Part shown: positions 8,635 through 17,714 of the stretch, piece after piece | How the letters are laid out: every line of letters starts with the position of its first letter | Numbering within the stretch: the stretch's first letter is position 1 | NCBI GenBank assembly: GCA_947167845.1 | Contig: CAMVJQ010000024.1 | Span: 1-35,803 of the forward strand | Direction: 5' to 3' | Source: an uncultured Prevotella sp. | GTDB lineage: Bacteria > Bacteroidota > Bacteroidia > Bacteroidales > Bacteroidaceae | Length of the DNA stretch: 35,803 bases | Position numbers and translations under genes: made by a program | The notes under the pieces: generated by a model | The model's database searches: none | The model's input: only the letters and a program-made list of their open reading frames with translations | Told to the model about the DNA's origin: nothing

Positions 8635-8735
8635 CGTACACGCGCGTGAGGCCGCTCTCCGCAGTGGCGTAAGCCAGAGTGTGATGCAAGCCTGCTGGGA
8701 CGCGGCCGGCTCGGTGGTCGCAGGCCTGGGCGTGG

Positions 8736-10082
8736 CTAATAGCAGCCCATCCCCTGAGCCGTCGAGAGGGAGTCGAGACGGAAGTCGTAGACGAGATTGT
8801 CTTCATCGACGGTCCTGAAGTGCTGCTTGCCCTGAATACTGTCCTTAGGAGTCTCCCAGATGATGTCGGTGAACGATTCTGCCAGCGACTCATCCTCCAC
8901 CTTCGGCGTGCGCATCAGAGAGCGCGAGAAGACGTAACTGAAGGGCACGGTCTCATCCTCGACAGCCTCGCCGATCACTACATCGTCGGCATAGCCCGTG
9001 ATGATAGTGTTCTCGCAAGTCAGCATCAGGGGGAGGCCATAGCCCAGCCAACTGTTGCTGAAGTAAAGGGCAACCCCACGGTCGGCTGAGAAGGGGTAGA
9101 ACTGGGCCAGCGTGCAATAGTCGATCTGGGCGACTCCGCCATGAATGGCCAGACAGTGGCCCAGGGTATTCGACAGTTGGCAGTGGTCTAATATCAGATA
9201 GGTGTTGACCGTCTCAATCCCCCTACCCTTCGCGTTGTGTACGACGCAGTGGCGCATCACGAGGCGAGGACGCTCAATGTCGATAGCGGCAGAATCGCAG
9301 ACGACGGCCTCGGTTGCATTCCGTATCTCGGTCTGCGTCAGTTCATTATCCACCGAACTCTGCAGGAATCTCACGCCTCCCCACTGTCCGCTCACGCGGT
9401 CGTAGGGCAGATAGTCGAACATGTGGTCGAGCCTGTCGCCGCGCAGCGTGCAGTTTTCCGTCTTGAGCGTGCCTGCCACGGTCATTCCCGCCTGGTCGTG
9501 GAAGTAGAGGGTGGTATTACGTAGCGTCAGTGTGACGCCTTGAGCCACGTTGAGACTGTCCATGACGATGATCGGCCGCTGCGACTCGATGACGGTATCG
9601 CGCGTGAGTGTCATACTTCCGATGCGCTCGGCATCCCAGGCCCATGCTCTGAGCAGGATGCGCTGTTCGGCTCCGTTCTCGAGTGTGAACACCAGATGGT
9701 CCTCTACGAGTTGCGGCTCCAGTTGATGGGTGTCTGGAGCCGTGAGTTCCACGAACACCAGCAGCGAGTCCTTGCGGCGCACCTCCAGGTCGTTGACCTG
9801 CGATCCGTTGGAGTTGTCGAGATACGACCCGTCGACATTCACCCGATAGCCCGACTGGTTGCGCCTGGCCAGTCGGACGCTGCTGAGCCTGATGCCGTCG
9901 TCATTGTGGTTGAACACCCAGAAGGTATAGGTGGCTGATGGCGTCCTTGCGAACACCGTGTCCATCTTCAGCGTGTCGGCAGGGAGCGTCAGGCGCAGTC
10001 CGCCGGCAGTGGAGAACTTGTCGTCGCGCTCGCAACTGAGCAGTGCCGCCATGATGGCGATAAAAAAGAAAATCCGCTTCAT
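8736..10082 (-). CDS. Predicted beta-helix lipoprotein, function unknown
   Basis: 448 residues. A lipoprotein signal with LLSC puts the lipidated cysteine at C17. The first half is beta-rich (LPADTLKMDTVF, VFNHNDDGIRLSSVRL). From about residue 170 to 380 there are repeated short strands with N, C and H turns (LRNTTLYFHDQAGM, TQTEIRNATEAVV, LILDHCQLSNTLGHCLAI) that look like a right-handed parallel beta-helix. Such lipoproteins are widespread in Bacteroidetes, and I know of no assigned role. It starts 41 nt after the reverse-rubrerythrin stop, without its own visible promoter, so the two are probably cotranscribed. Confidence 0.7.
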   Translation of the reverse strand: MKRIFFFIAIMAALLSCERDDKFSTAGGLRLTLPADTLKMDTVFARTPSATYTFWVFNHNDDGIRLSSVRLARRNQSGYRVNVDGSYLDNSNGSQVNDLEVRRKDSLLVFVELTAPDTHQLEPQLVEDHLVFTLENGAEQRILLRAWAWDAERIGSMTLTRDTVIESQRPIIVMDSLNVAQGVTLTLRNTTLYFHDQAGMTVAGTLKTENCTLRGDRLDHMFDYLPYDRVSGQWGGVRFLQSSVDNELTQTEIRNATEAVVCDSAAIDIERPRLVMRHCVVHNAKGRGIETVNTYLILDHCQLSNTLGHCLAIHGGVAQIDYCTLAQFYPFSADRGVALYFSNSWLGYGLPLMLTCENTIITGYADDVVIGEAVEDETVPFSYVFSRSLMRTPKVEDESLAESFTDIIWETPKDSIQGKQHFRTVDEDNLVYDFRLDSLSTAQGMGCY

Positions 10083-10123
10083 ACTGAGTATAAAACGGAT
10101 TTCCTTGCGATTTATTGTACAGA

Positions 10124-10684
10124 CTACTTTCCAAAGTAGCGCTTCAGCAGCCCGGCGAAGCCGGCACCGTGACGTGCCTCGTCCTTGGCAGCCTCGTGCA
10201 CCATGTCGTGGATGGCGTCGAAGCCCATAGCCTTGGCCTGCTTGGCCAGTTCGAACTTGTCCTTGCAGGCGCCCTCCTCGGCAGCGGCACGCTTCTCAAG
10301 GTTGGTCTTGGTGTCGAACACCACCTCGCCCAGCAGTTCGGCGAACTGTGCGGCGTGCTTGGCCTCCTCCAGTGCGTAGCGGTTGAAGGCCTCGGCTATC
10401 TCGGGATAGCCCTCGCGGTCGGCCTGGCGTGCCATGGCAATATACATGCCCACCTCGCCGCACTCGCCGCGATAGTTGTTACGCAGTTCCTCAATCATCT
10501 CCTCGGGCACGCCCTCGATCTTGCCGTCGCCCAGGCGGTGGACGGTGGCATAGGTCACGTCGCCTGCATCCTCTTTCATCTCGGAGAACTTAGAGGCGGG
10601 AGCCTTACAGATGGGGCACTTCTCGGGAGCGGCGTCGCCTTCGTAGATATATCCACAAACGGCGCAGATAAACTTTTTCTTCAT
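10124..10684 (-). CDS. Reverse rubrerythrin (peroxide-reducing)
   Basis: 186 residues. The rubredoxin-like domain is N-terminal ([10 protein letters not shown] and CPICKAP, about residues 8-28). A four-helix ferritin-like diiron domain follows, with [20 protein letters not shown] and [10 protein letters not shown] supplying the Glu and His ligands. This order is the reverse of classical rubrerythrin. Proteins of this type reduce hydrogen peroxide in anaerobes, with electrons from NADH through a reductase. No reductase gene is adjacent. It has a strong promoter and probably carries the downstream lipoprotein gene on its transcript. Confidence 0.9.
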   Translation of the reverse strand: MKKKFICAVCGYIYEGDAAPEKCPICKAPASKFSEMKEDAGDVTYATVHRLGDGKIEGVPEEMIEELRNNYRGECGEVGMYIAMARQADREGYPEIAEAFNRYALEEAKHAAQFAELLGEVVFDTKTNLEKRAAAEEGACKDKFELAKQAKAMGFDAIHDMVHEAAKDEARHGAGFAGLLKRYFGK

Positions 10685-10721
10685 AATCGTATTTGTTTAG
10701 TAAGTAAATGATTCTTCGCTT

Positions 10722-10753
10722 GCAAAGATAAGGAGAAAAAGCGGATTCCGCAA
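10722..10753 (-). promoter_or_regulatory. Promoter for reverse rubrerythrin
   Basis: On the minus strand the -7 box TATCTTTGC (10722-10730) and TTG (10751-10753) are 20 nt apart. The leader is about 35 nt. Confidence 0.7.
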
Positions 10754-10798
10754 GTTTTTCGTGACATTTCTCTTCAATTTATACGGTGTCTAAAGAGT

Positions 10799-10843
10799 GG
10801 GGGTGCGTGGGTGCAAGGGGGCGAGGGGTGCGAGGGGCGCACC
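10799..10843 (+). repeat. G-run cluster with imperfect 8-9-nt repeats and a hairpin
   Basis: Five runs of 3-5 G lie at 10799-10803, 10809-10811, 10817-10821, 10825-10828 and 10834-10837, separated by 3-5 nt such as TGCGT, TGCAA and TGCGA. This satisfies a G-quadruplex pattern on the plus strand. GGTGCG (10827-10832) can also pair with CGCACC (10838-10843). It lies 24 nt past the stop of the SGNH esterase gene and may act in termination there. Confidence 0.5.
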
Positions 10844-10866
10844 TCCCAACACCTGCTCCTTAGTGC

Positions 10867-11874
10867 TCACTTTGACCAGGATGCTCCCTGACGGAGGACG
10901 AACCTGATCCTCGACTTCTTGGGCAACTGGGGCCTCTCCCACTCGCCTCCGAGAATCTGGATCGTGATCTCTGCCTTGCTGGAAGCCTGTGCGGCGGCCA
11001 CGGCATCGGCCAGATTCATATACTCGCCGCGCCCCAGTCGGTCGACGGTGATGTCGGCCTCAGTGCGATAGGCCTTCAGCAGGGGAATCTCCTGACAGAG
11101 GGCATCAGCCAGCAGACGCGCCACGACGTGGGCGCCATATATATTATAATGTGTATTGTCCTGCTTGCCCTTCGGCTCCGTCGGCTCCGTATCCGGCAGA
11201 TACCACATGTGGAGCCGCTTGGAGGCCTCGGTGCCCAGTCCCTGCTCCAGGTCGTGCGTGATCTGGTTGGCATCCACGAAGTGTACGTTCATCCGCCGTG
11301 CCACGTCGCGCGGTGCCACGCGATAGAGGCCGTGGGTGTCGATGAGCGAGTCGCCCTCTATCATCTTCACACCGTCCTTGAAAGTCTGGGTGCGCAGTTT
11401 CTCGTCGTCGTCGTTCTCCGGTGCATTGACGAAGAAGTTGCGGCGCACCACGCAGTTCATCAGCACGGGTATACCTCCATGCTCACGCGTCTCGCGCACG
11501 TACTTGGCCAGATTGTAGTCGAAGGTGGAGCCTGGGTCAGTATGACGGTCGGCCTTGGGCTTCTCGTCATTATGGCCGAACTGGATGATGACATAGTCGC
11601 CGGGCTTCATTTTCTTGAGCACCTTGTCCCATCGCCCCTCATTGATGAAACTCAGAGAGGAGCGGCCATTGACGGCATGATTGTCGACGAGGATATTGTC
11701 GTCGAAGAAACATTGCAGTGCCATCCCCCACCCTCGTTCCAACTTGCCCTTTGAGAGGTCTTTGTTGGCGGCAGTAGAGTCGCCGATGATGAAGATGGTC
11801 GTGGTCTTGTCGGGCACGGCCGCAGTCAGCATCAGGGCTGATGCGAAAACCAGAATTGTATTAGTCAGTTTCAT
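10867..11874 (-). CDS. Secreted SGNH-hydrolase, rhamnogalacturonan acetylesterase type (CE12-like)
   Basis: 335 residues from ATG 11874, which begins a clear signal peptide (KLTNTILVFASALMLTAA). SGNH blocks are complete: IIGDSTAA with Ser33, NGRSS with Asn69, GHND with Asn102, and DNTHYN with Asp239 and His242. This set fits CE12 acetylesterases that deacetylate pectin. An in-frame GTG at 11904 would overlap the hisS stop, but it adds a polar extension before the signal peptide, so I reject it. The last 70 residues (from about ITVDRLGRGEYMNLADAV) resemble the first strands of a pectinesterase beta-helix and then stop. The gene follows hisS by 26 nt and has no visible promoter. Confidence 0.82.
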   Translation of the reverse strand: MKLTNTILVFASALMLTAAVPDKTTTIFIIGDSTAANKDLSKGKLERGWGMALQCFFDDNILVDNHAVNGRSSLSFINEGRWDKVLKKMKPGDYVIIQFGHNDEKPKADRHTDPGSTFDYNLAKYVRETREHGGIPVLMNCVVRRNFFVNAPENDDDEKLRTQTFKDGVKMIEGDSLIDTHGLYRVAPRDVARRMNVHFVDANQITHDLEQGLGTEASKRLHMWYLPDTEPTEPKGKQDNTHYNIYGAHVVARLLADALCQEIPLLKAYRTEADITVDRLGRGEYMNLADAVAAAQASSKAEITIQILGGEWERPQLPKKSRIRFVLRQGASWSK

Positions 11875-11900
11875 AAGCGCGTAGTTGTTTTTAAAGGATG

Positions 11901-13262
11901 TCACTTAATCGCTTCGATGAGTTCCTCGACGGTGACGAGGGTCTGCTCTCCTGTCTCCATATTCTTCAGCGTCAGTCTGCCCTGGCTGATCTCATTCTCC
12001 CCAGCGAGGGCGACAAAGGGAATCTGCTTGGCATTGGCATACGACATCTGCTTCTTCATCTTCGCGGCATCAGGATATATCTCTGAGCGGATGCCGGCCT
12101 GACGTGTCCTGGCAGCGGCAGGGAGGCAGTAGGCCGTTTCTTTCTCGCCGAAGTTGATGAAGAGCAGTTGCGTGCCATTGACGGCGTCCTTGGGATAGCA
12201 GTCGAGCGCATTGAGCACATCGAAGATGCGGTCGACGCCGAAAGAGATGCCCACCCCGGAGATGCCCGGCATGCCGAAGATGCCGGTCAGGTTGTCATAG
12301 CGTCCGCCGCCGGTGATGGAGCCGATCTGCACATCAAGCGCCTTCACTTCGAAGATGGCACCAGTGTAATAATTGAGGCCGCGTGCCAGGGTGAGGTCGA
12401 GTTGGATTTCGTTGTGGAGGACTGCGGGACTGAGGGCGGAGAGGATGTAGCGGATTTCCTCGACGCCTTTCAGGCCTGTCTCGCTGTCCTTGAGCACGCC
12501 GGCGATGATGTCCAGTTTCTCATCATTGGTGCCCTGTAGGGAGATGATGGGCTGCAGTCGGCTGATCTGCTCTTCGGTGAGGCCATCGTCGCGCAGTTCC
12601 TGATTGACGTTGTCGAGACCGATCTTGTCGAGTTTGTCGATGGCGACGGTGATGTCCACGATCTTGTCGGCTGCCCCGATAACCTCAGCGATGCCTGTCA
12701 GGATCTTACGGTTATTAATCTTAATCTGTACGCGAACACCGAAACGTGAAAAGACGGTGTCGACAATCTGCATCAGTTCCACTTCGTTGAGCAGGGAGTC
12801 GGAGCCCACGATGTCGCCGTCGAACTGCCAGAACTCGCGATAGCGTCCCTTCTGCGGACGGTCGGCCCTCCAGACGGGCTGCATCTGATACCGCTTGAAG
12901 GGCAACTGTAGTTCGTCGCGGTGCATCACCACATAGCGTGCGAAGGGCACGGTGAGGTCATAGCGGAGCCCCTTCTCACAGAGCCGTGCGGCCAGATGGA
13001 GGCTGTTGCGCTCCCGGAGTTCCTCATCGCTGACCTTTGTGAGGAAGTCGCCGGAGTTGAGTACCTTGAAGAGCAGTTTGTCGCCCTCTTCGCCATATTT
13101 TCCCATCAGCGTGCCGAGTGTCTCCATGGCAGGCGTCTCAATCTGCTGGAAGCCATAGAGTTGGTAGACTTGCTTGATGGTGTCGAATATATAGTTGCGC
13201 TTGGCCATCTCCGACGGTCCGAAGTCGCGCGTTCCCTTGGGTATACTTGGTTTCTGTGCCAT
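11901..13262 (-). CDS. hisS: Histidine-tRNA ligase
   Basis: 453 residues, a class II aminoacyl-tRNA synthetase. Visible are PKGTRDFGP at the N-terminus, motif 2 around [17 protein letters not shown] (about 132-148), the histidine-specific loop [23 protein letters not shown], and motif 3 [15 protein letters not shown]. The C-terminal anticodon-binding domain ends in EELIEAIK. It charges tRNA-His in the cytosol. Its ATG overlaps the purA stop by one base (TAATG), suggesting translational coupling in a fur-purA-hisS operon. Confidence 0.97.
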   Translation of the reverse strand: MAQKPSIPKGTRDFGPSEMAKRNYIFDTIKQVYQLYGFQQIETPAMETLGTLMGKYGEEGDKLLFKVLNSGDFLTKVSDEELRERNSLHLAARLCEKGLRYDLTVPFARYVVMHRDELQLPFKRYQMQPVWRADRPQKGRYREFWQFDGDIVGSDSLLNEVELMQIVDTVFSRFGVRVQIKINNRKILTGIAEVIGAADKIVDITVAIDKLDKIGLDNVNQELRDDGLTEEQISRLQPIISLQGTNDEKLDIIAGVLKDSETGLKGVEEIRYILSALSPAVLHNEIQLDLTLARGLNYYTGAIFEVKALDVQIGSITGGGRYDNLTGIFGMPGISGVGISFGVDRIFDVLNALDCYPKDAVNGTQLLFINFGEKETAYCLPAAARTRQAGIRSEIYPDAAKMKKQMSYANAKQIPFVALAGENEISQGRLTLKNMETGEQTLVTVEELIEAIK

Positions 13263-14533
13263 TACTTTCTGATGATGGTTTGTTCACGGTCCGGGCCGAT
13301 GCTGATGATGGCGATCGGCGTGTCGAGTTGCTTCTCAAGGAAGTCAATGTAATCCTTGAAGGCCTGCGGGAACTGGTCCTCACTGGTAAACTTGGTCATG
13401 TCGGTCTTCCAGCCCGGCAGTTCCTGATAGACAGGCTCTATGCCCTCCTCGATGTTATAGGGGAAGTAGTCGATCTGCTGCCCGTTCTGCTTGTAGGCCA
13501 CACAGGCCTTGATGGTGTCGAATCCGTCGAGCACGTCGCTCTTCATCATGATGAGCTGGGTGACGCCATTGACCATGATGGAATACTTGAGGGCCACCAG
13601 GTCGATCCATCCACACCGGCGCTCACGGCCCGTGACAGCGCCATACTCATGGCCGAGGTCACGAATCTTCTTGCCCGTCTCGTCGAACAGTTCGGTGGGG
13701 AATGGCCCTGCGCCGACACGCGTGCAATAGGCCTTCATGATGCCGTAGACCTCACCGATCTTATTAGGGCCGATGCCAAGACCAGTGCAGGCCCCGGCGC
13801 AGATGGTGTTGGAGGAGGTGACGAAGGGATAACTGCCGAAGTCAACATCGAGCATCGTGCCCTGAGCCCCCTCGCAGAGAATGCTCTTACCGCTCTTCAG
13901 GATATTGTTGATCTCATGCTCCGAATCCACGATCTGGAACTGCCGGAGATACTCTATGCCCTCCAGCCACTTCTTCTCAACCTCGGTGATGTCATAATCG
14001 AAGTTGAGCGACTTGAGAATCGCCTCGTGACGGGCTTTGGCCTTGGCATACTTCTCATGGAAGTTCTCAAGGATGTCACCCACGCGGAGTCCGTTGCGGC
14101 TGACCTTGTCGGTGTAGGTCGGGCCGATGCCCTTGCCGGTTGTCCCCACCTTGTCCTTGCCCTTCTGAGCCTCATAGGCAGCATCAAGCACGCGATGAGT
14201 AGGCATGATGAGATGCGCCTTCTTCGAGATGTGGAGCCGTGAATGCAAGTCGTGGCCACTGGCCTCGAGCGCCTTGGCCTCGTCCATAAAGAGATCGGGC
14301 GCCAGTACGACACCATTGCCGATGATATTCACCTTGCCCCCCTGGAAGATGCCTGAGGGGATGGAGCGGAGCACATACTTCTGTCCTTCAAACTCCAGCG
14401 TATGCCCCGCATTCGGCCCTCCCTGGAATCTGGCTATCACGTCGTACTTCGGGGTGAGTACATCAACCACCTTGCCTTTACCTTCATCGCCCCACTGCAA
14501 TCCGAGCAGGACGTCAACTTTACCTGTTTTCAT
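13262..14533 (-). CDS. purA: Adenylosuccinate synthetase
   Basis: 423 residues. The GTP-binding and catalytic loop [11 protein letters not shown] (N-terminal), GGPNAGHT, and [14 protein letters not shown] with [15 protein letters not shown] are diagnostic. It joins IMP and aspartate using GTP, the first step from IMP to AMP. Its ATG overlaps the fur stop by four bases (ATGA), and its stop overlaps the hisS start by one base. Confidence 0.97.
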   Translation of the reverse strand: MKTGKVDVLLGLQWGDEGKGKVVDVLTPKYDVIARFQGGPNAGHTLEFEGQKYVLRSIPSGIFQGGKVNIIGNGVVLAPDLFMDEAKALEASGHDLHSRLHISKKAHLIMPTHRVLDAAYEAQKGKDKVGTTGKGIGPTYTDKVSRNGLRVGDILENFHEKYAKAKARHEAILKSLNFDYDITEVEKKWLEGIEYLRQFQIVDSEHEINNILKSGKSILCEGAQGTMLDVDFGSYPFVTSSNTICAGACTGLGIGPNKIGEVYGIMKAYCTRVGAGPFPTELFDETGKKIRDLGHEYGAVTGRERRCGWIDLVALKYSIMVNGVTQLIMMKSDVLDGFDTIKACVAYKQNGQQIDYFPYNIEEGIEPVYQELPGWKTDMTKFTSEDQFPQAFKDYIDFLEKQLDTPIAIISIGPDREQTIIRK

Positions 14534-15033
14534 TTCTTATCTGATTTTAAATTTTTCTTTTTTGCCTCCAGTTTCTTCTGCTTCGTGATCTTGGCCTGGC
14601 AATTGCTGCAGATGCCGTAGATGTAGAGCGAGAATCCGTCCTTTCGGAAACGCTTCAGATGTGTGTTCTCGATGGCCTTGACGATCTCCTCCGATTCCAC
14701 CTCCGTCACCTTTCCGCAGACGGTGCATATCTGATGAGAGTGGCTGGAATTGTCGTAGCAGGCCTCATACTTAGTAGCCCCCTGAAAACGGTGACGGATC
14801 ACCAGCCGAAGTTCGAGGAAGAGATTGAGCGTGTTGTAAAGCGTGGCACGACTGACTGGGAAATTGTAGTCGTGTACCAGTTTCTCACTCAACTCCTCCA
14901 GGGAGAAATGCCCCTCGATATTGTAGATGGCCTTCAGGATGGTATATCTCTCAGGTGTCTTGCGATGATTGTTCATCTCAAGATAACTATCGAGGATATG
15001 CAGCACATTCTTCCAAACGTCTACTTGTATCAT
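14530..15033 (-). CDS. Fur-family transcriptional regulator
   Basis: 167 residues. A winged-helix domain (FSLEELSEKL, SRATLYNTLNLFLELRLV) is followed by the metal-binding dimerisation domain with SHSHQICTVCG and a second pair, CSNC. These CXXC pairs form the structural zinc site of Fur and PerR. It may respond to ferrous iron or peroxide; the sequence does not settle which. The C-terminal tail is lysine-rich (KQKKLEAKKKNLK). It heads the operon with purA and hisS, an unusual pairing. An in-frame ATG at codon 20 (MNNHRKTPER) is an alternative start. Confidence 0.88.
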   Translation of the reverse strand: MIQVDVWKNVLHILDSYLEMNNHRKTPERYTILKAIYNIEGHFSLEELSEKLVHDYNFPVSRATLYNTLNLFLELRLVIRHRFQGATKYEACYDNSSHSHQICTVCGKVTEVESEEIVKAIENTHLKRFRKDGFSLYIYGICSNCQAKITKQKKLEAKKKNLKSDKK

Positions 15034-15072
15034 ATTTTAACAGTCTAATTCCAGATTGGCTGAAAAACCGCA

Positions 15073-15080
15073 CAAAGGTA
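15073..15080 (-). promoter_or_regulatory. -7 box for the fur-purA-hisS operon
   Basis: TACCTTTG on the minus strand, about 40 nt before the fur ATG. The usual final C is T here. No TTTG is seen at -33. Confidence 0.5.
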
Positions 15081-15111
15081 CAAACTTTCGGGGGAAAAAG
15101 AGCGATATAAT

Positions 15112-15726
15112 TTATAAAAAATCTAAATTAGCCTGTTTTAGTGCACTTTTCACAATCCGTTCATAGACCAGCCCCAGTTCAGCCAGCCGCCGCATGGCCG
15201 CCATCGCGGCCTTTCGGACAGGCATACTGGCTCCCTGAATGGCAGCCAGCGCCTGGTCGATGAATTCGTTGAGACCGCGCTCGTTGGGCTCCTGATGATT
15301 CATAAACAAGCGCGAAAGGATGTGGAACCCGCAGAGTTGACAGAGTTCGCTGTCGGTGGCTATCCACGTAAAGGCCTTCAACGGGGCATAGGGCAGATAC
15401 TGGAAGAGATTGAAGGCGGCCTGCTCGGCTATCTCCTGCGTGTGAATCTGCTCCATCCAGATATCGATGACCTCCGGTGCCACTTTGTCGGGCGGCATCA
15501 GCATAGTGGCCAGGATCTTGCACTCCCGCACATCCTCTTTCCAGAGGGCGATGGCGAGGTCGTAGTCGGGGCCGGTCTCATCGGCCATCTGCCGGAGCCG
15601 GGGAAGCGTAGCCCCCCAGTTGAGACGATAGTCAACACCCTTGTCACGCATCGACTTGGCTACGGCACCGTCCATCATCAAGCGGAACGACTGTTTGATC
15701 TCCTTAACCTTCTGCTGAATATCCAT
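15112..15726 (-). CDS. Small all-helical HEAT-repeat protein (AlkD-like fold)
   Basis: 204 residues, almost entirely amphipathic helices (ALWKEDVRECKILATML, EIAEQAAFNLFQYLPYAP, GFHILSRLFMN). This resembles the HEAT-repeat fold of DNA alkylation repair proteins. I do not see the WxxxD catalytic signature found in the AlkD homologue at 29750-30511, so enzymatic activity is uncertain. It starts 14 nt after the DPP III stop and is probably the last gene of that operon. It may be a binding or scaffolding protein. Assignment is by fold only. Confidence 0.6.
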   Translation of the reverse strand: MDIQQKVKEIKQSFRLMMDGAVAKSMRDKGVDYRLNWGATLPRLRQMADETGPDYDLAIALWKEDVRECKILATMLMPPDKVAPEVIDIWMEQIHTQEIAEQAAFNLFQYLPYAPLKAFTWIATDSELCQLCGFHILSRLFMNHQEPNERGLNEFIDQALAAIQGASMPVRKAAMAAMRRLAELGLVYERIVKSALKQANLDFL

Positions 15727-15740
15727 AGTCCCGAACCTGT

Positions 15741-17714
15741 TTATATGAGCGTGCCATACTCCTGACTGTAACGGAGCATCTGATGGGCATAACTCTCACC
15801 ATAATATACCTGAATGTCGGCCACCTCACCATCGCTGCCATAGACCGGCAGGAGCATCGGATTGATAAAGCCCTTGTAAGGAGCCAGATTCAACTTCTGA
15901 TAGCGGCTGAGCACCTCCTGATGCAATAAGGGGTCGACCTTGACCGCATAGCGCTCCACCAACTGGCGGGCCGCCTCGAGATCGCCCTCGCTCTTGATGC
16001 GCTGCACCTCGGCCAGCAATCGCGCTATCAACATACGCAACTGCTCATAGTCGGTAATCTCGACATACGTCTTGCCGTCACGCTTGACCAGCCTGAGGGC
16101 ATCGCCATGCTCGTAGCACCAGTGCGCAATCAGTGCCCGGTTGCGCATGTGAGCCTCCTCAATCTGATGACCCGGCGTGATGCGTATCAACTGCGTCATC
16201 AGGCCGTTCATCATATAGGTGTAATACTGCGACTTGTAGGCCTCGCCGTCAGGCGTCAGTCCCAGTTCCACCAGTTTCGGGTCTGCTATGTAATAGAGCC
16301 CGAAAAGGTCAGCGCGCGCCTCCTCTATGGTATTGCCATAAGCCTTCAGGGCATCGGGGTCGACACCAGGCAGCAACTGTCCGCTGCCATGCCCCAGGCA
16401 CTCATGGAGATCGGTATGCAGGTCATCGCACACATCGCCATACTTGTCTATCAGCCGGAGGGTCGGCTCATCGATGACGAACTCCTCTCTGAAGCCATTG
16501 CCGTGGGATGCCTTGTTATAGGCATCCGTAATATTACTGATAGTGATGCTCTTGGAGCCGTACTGTGCCCGGATCCAGTCGGCATTGGGCAGATTGATGC
16601 CGATGGCCGTAGAGGGATACTCCTCACCACCAAGCATTGCAGCGCAGATGACATTAGCCGACACGCCCTTGACGACCGGCTTGCGGAAACGGGAATCTAC
16701 CGGGGAGTGATCCTCAAACCACTGTGCATGGCGCGAGATGGTCTGAGTGCGATGGGTGGCTTCTTCGTCGATGTATTCCACCAGTCCTTCCCATGTGCCC
16801 TTCAGCCCCAGCGGGTCACCATAGACCTCGATAAAGCCGTTGATGAAATCGATGGGGGAATCGTGCTCACGAAGCCATTCAATACAATATTCATTGAAGA
16901 TGTCCAAATCGCCTGACTCATAATACTTTATCAATAGCAGTATCACAGCCTTCTGATGCTCGTTCCCGGCCAGTTCGGCAGCCTTCCGGAGCCAGAACAC
17001 GATATGACGGATGGCTCCGCCATAAAGCCCGTCAGCCCGCCAGACACGCTCTTCTATCCGGCCATCCTCCCGCTTCACCAGCGTAGAGTTCAGACCGTAC
17101 GACTGAGGAGCCATGCTGTCAGCATTAGCCTCTTTCATCCGGGCATAGAAATCTTCCGCCTCCTGCTGCGTCACGCCCTCATAGAAATGGCAGGCCGATG
17201 TCAGTATCAGATCCTCCCCATCAGCCTTGTTGACGCGCTTCGGCTCGAACGACTCATCAAAAACGACTCTTGAGACAACCTGCCACAGATCCTCAAAGCA
17301 CTCCGACTCCCCCAACGGCAGCCTGCGGGCATCCACTTTCAGTAAAGCCTCTCTCAGAAATTCCGGCGAGAAGTCCGGCTTGAACTTCTCGGAGCCATAA
17401 TGATGATAGATGCCATTGGAAAACCAGACTCGCTTCAGATAGACCTCGAAAGCCCTGAACTCATCCGTATCACGGGAAACTGGTGCATCAGTATAGACTA
17501 GTTCCAACAGACGGCGCACCAAGAGATTGTACTTGCCGTTCTGATCGAACGTGATATCCCTGCCAAAAAGCGTCGCTTTGGCGAGACAGTATATAAACCT
17601 CTTCTGCCGAAGCGACAATTTCTCAAAACCATTTAGTCGATACCTGAGCAGTTGCAGGTCGGCGAACCGCTCATCCTGATAATGAAAGTCCACGAAAATC
17701 CCTTTTAATGTCAA
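15741..17714 (-). CDS. Dipeptidyl peptidase III-type metallopeptidase (M49)
   Basis: 657 residues. The zinc motif HECLGH is at 437-442 (His437, Glu438, His442) and the third ligand region EEARAD gives Glu465. The Cys inside the motif matches Bacteroides DPP III rather than the eukaryotic HELLGH. The family removes dipeptides from the N-terminus of short peptides; bacterial members are sometimes mislabelled as dihydrofolate reductase. The frame opens after a stop and contains no ATG near the start. The best start is TTG at 17714, which overlaps the regulator's TGA as TTGA. No signal peptide is visible, so a cytosolic location is inferred. Confidence 0.88.
   Translation of the reverse strand: MTLKGIFVDFHYQDERFADLQLLRYRLNGFEKLSLRQKRFIYCLAKATLFGRDITFDQNGKYNLLVRRLLELVYTDAPVSRDTDEFRAFEVYLKRVWFSNGIYHHYGSEKFKPDFSPEFLREALLKVDARRLPLGESECFEDLWQVVSRVVFDESFEPKRVNKADGEDLILTSACHFYEGVTQQEAEDFYARMKEANADSMAPQSYGLNSTLVKREDGRIEERVWRADGLYGGAIRHIVFWLRKAAELAGNEHQKAVILLLIKYYESGDLDIFNEYCIEWLREHDSPIDFINGFIEVYGDPLGLKGTWEGLVEYIDEEATHRTQTISRHAQWFEDHSPVDSRFRKPVVKGVSANVICAAMLGGEEYPSTAIGINLPNADWIRAQYGSKSITISNITDAYNKASHGNGFREEFVIDEPTLRLIDKYGDVCDDLHTDLHECLGHGSGQLLPGVDPDALKAYGNTIEEARADLFGLYYIADPKLVELGLTPDGEAYKSQYYTYMMNGLMTQLIRITPGHQIEEAHMRNRALIAHWCYEHGDALRLVKRDGKTYVEITDYEQLRMLIARLLAEVQRIKSEGDLEAARQLVERYAVKVDPLLHQEVLSRYQKLNLAPYKGFINPMLLPVYGSDGEVADIQVYYGESYAHQMLRYSQEYGTLI

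Noticed and set aside
8390..8893. 167-codon minus-strand frame bridging the end of dnaB and the lipoprotein gene
   Set aside because: It overlaps two real genes, is Arg/Ser-rich and has no promoter. The 101-nt spacer 8635-8735 holds only a weak possible stem (8690-8695 with 8720-8725).
13247..14242. 331-codon open frame on the plus strand opposite purA
   Set aside because: Shadow of purA; the product is a low-information Leu/Val/Asp-rich sequence typical of antisense frames.
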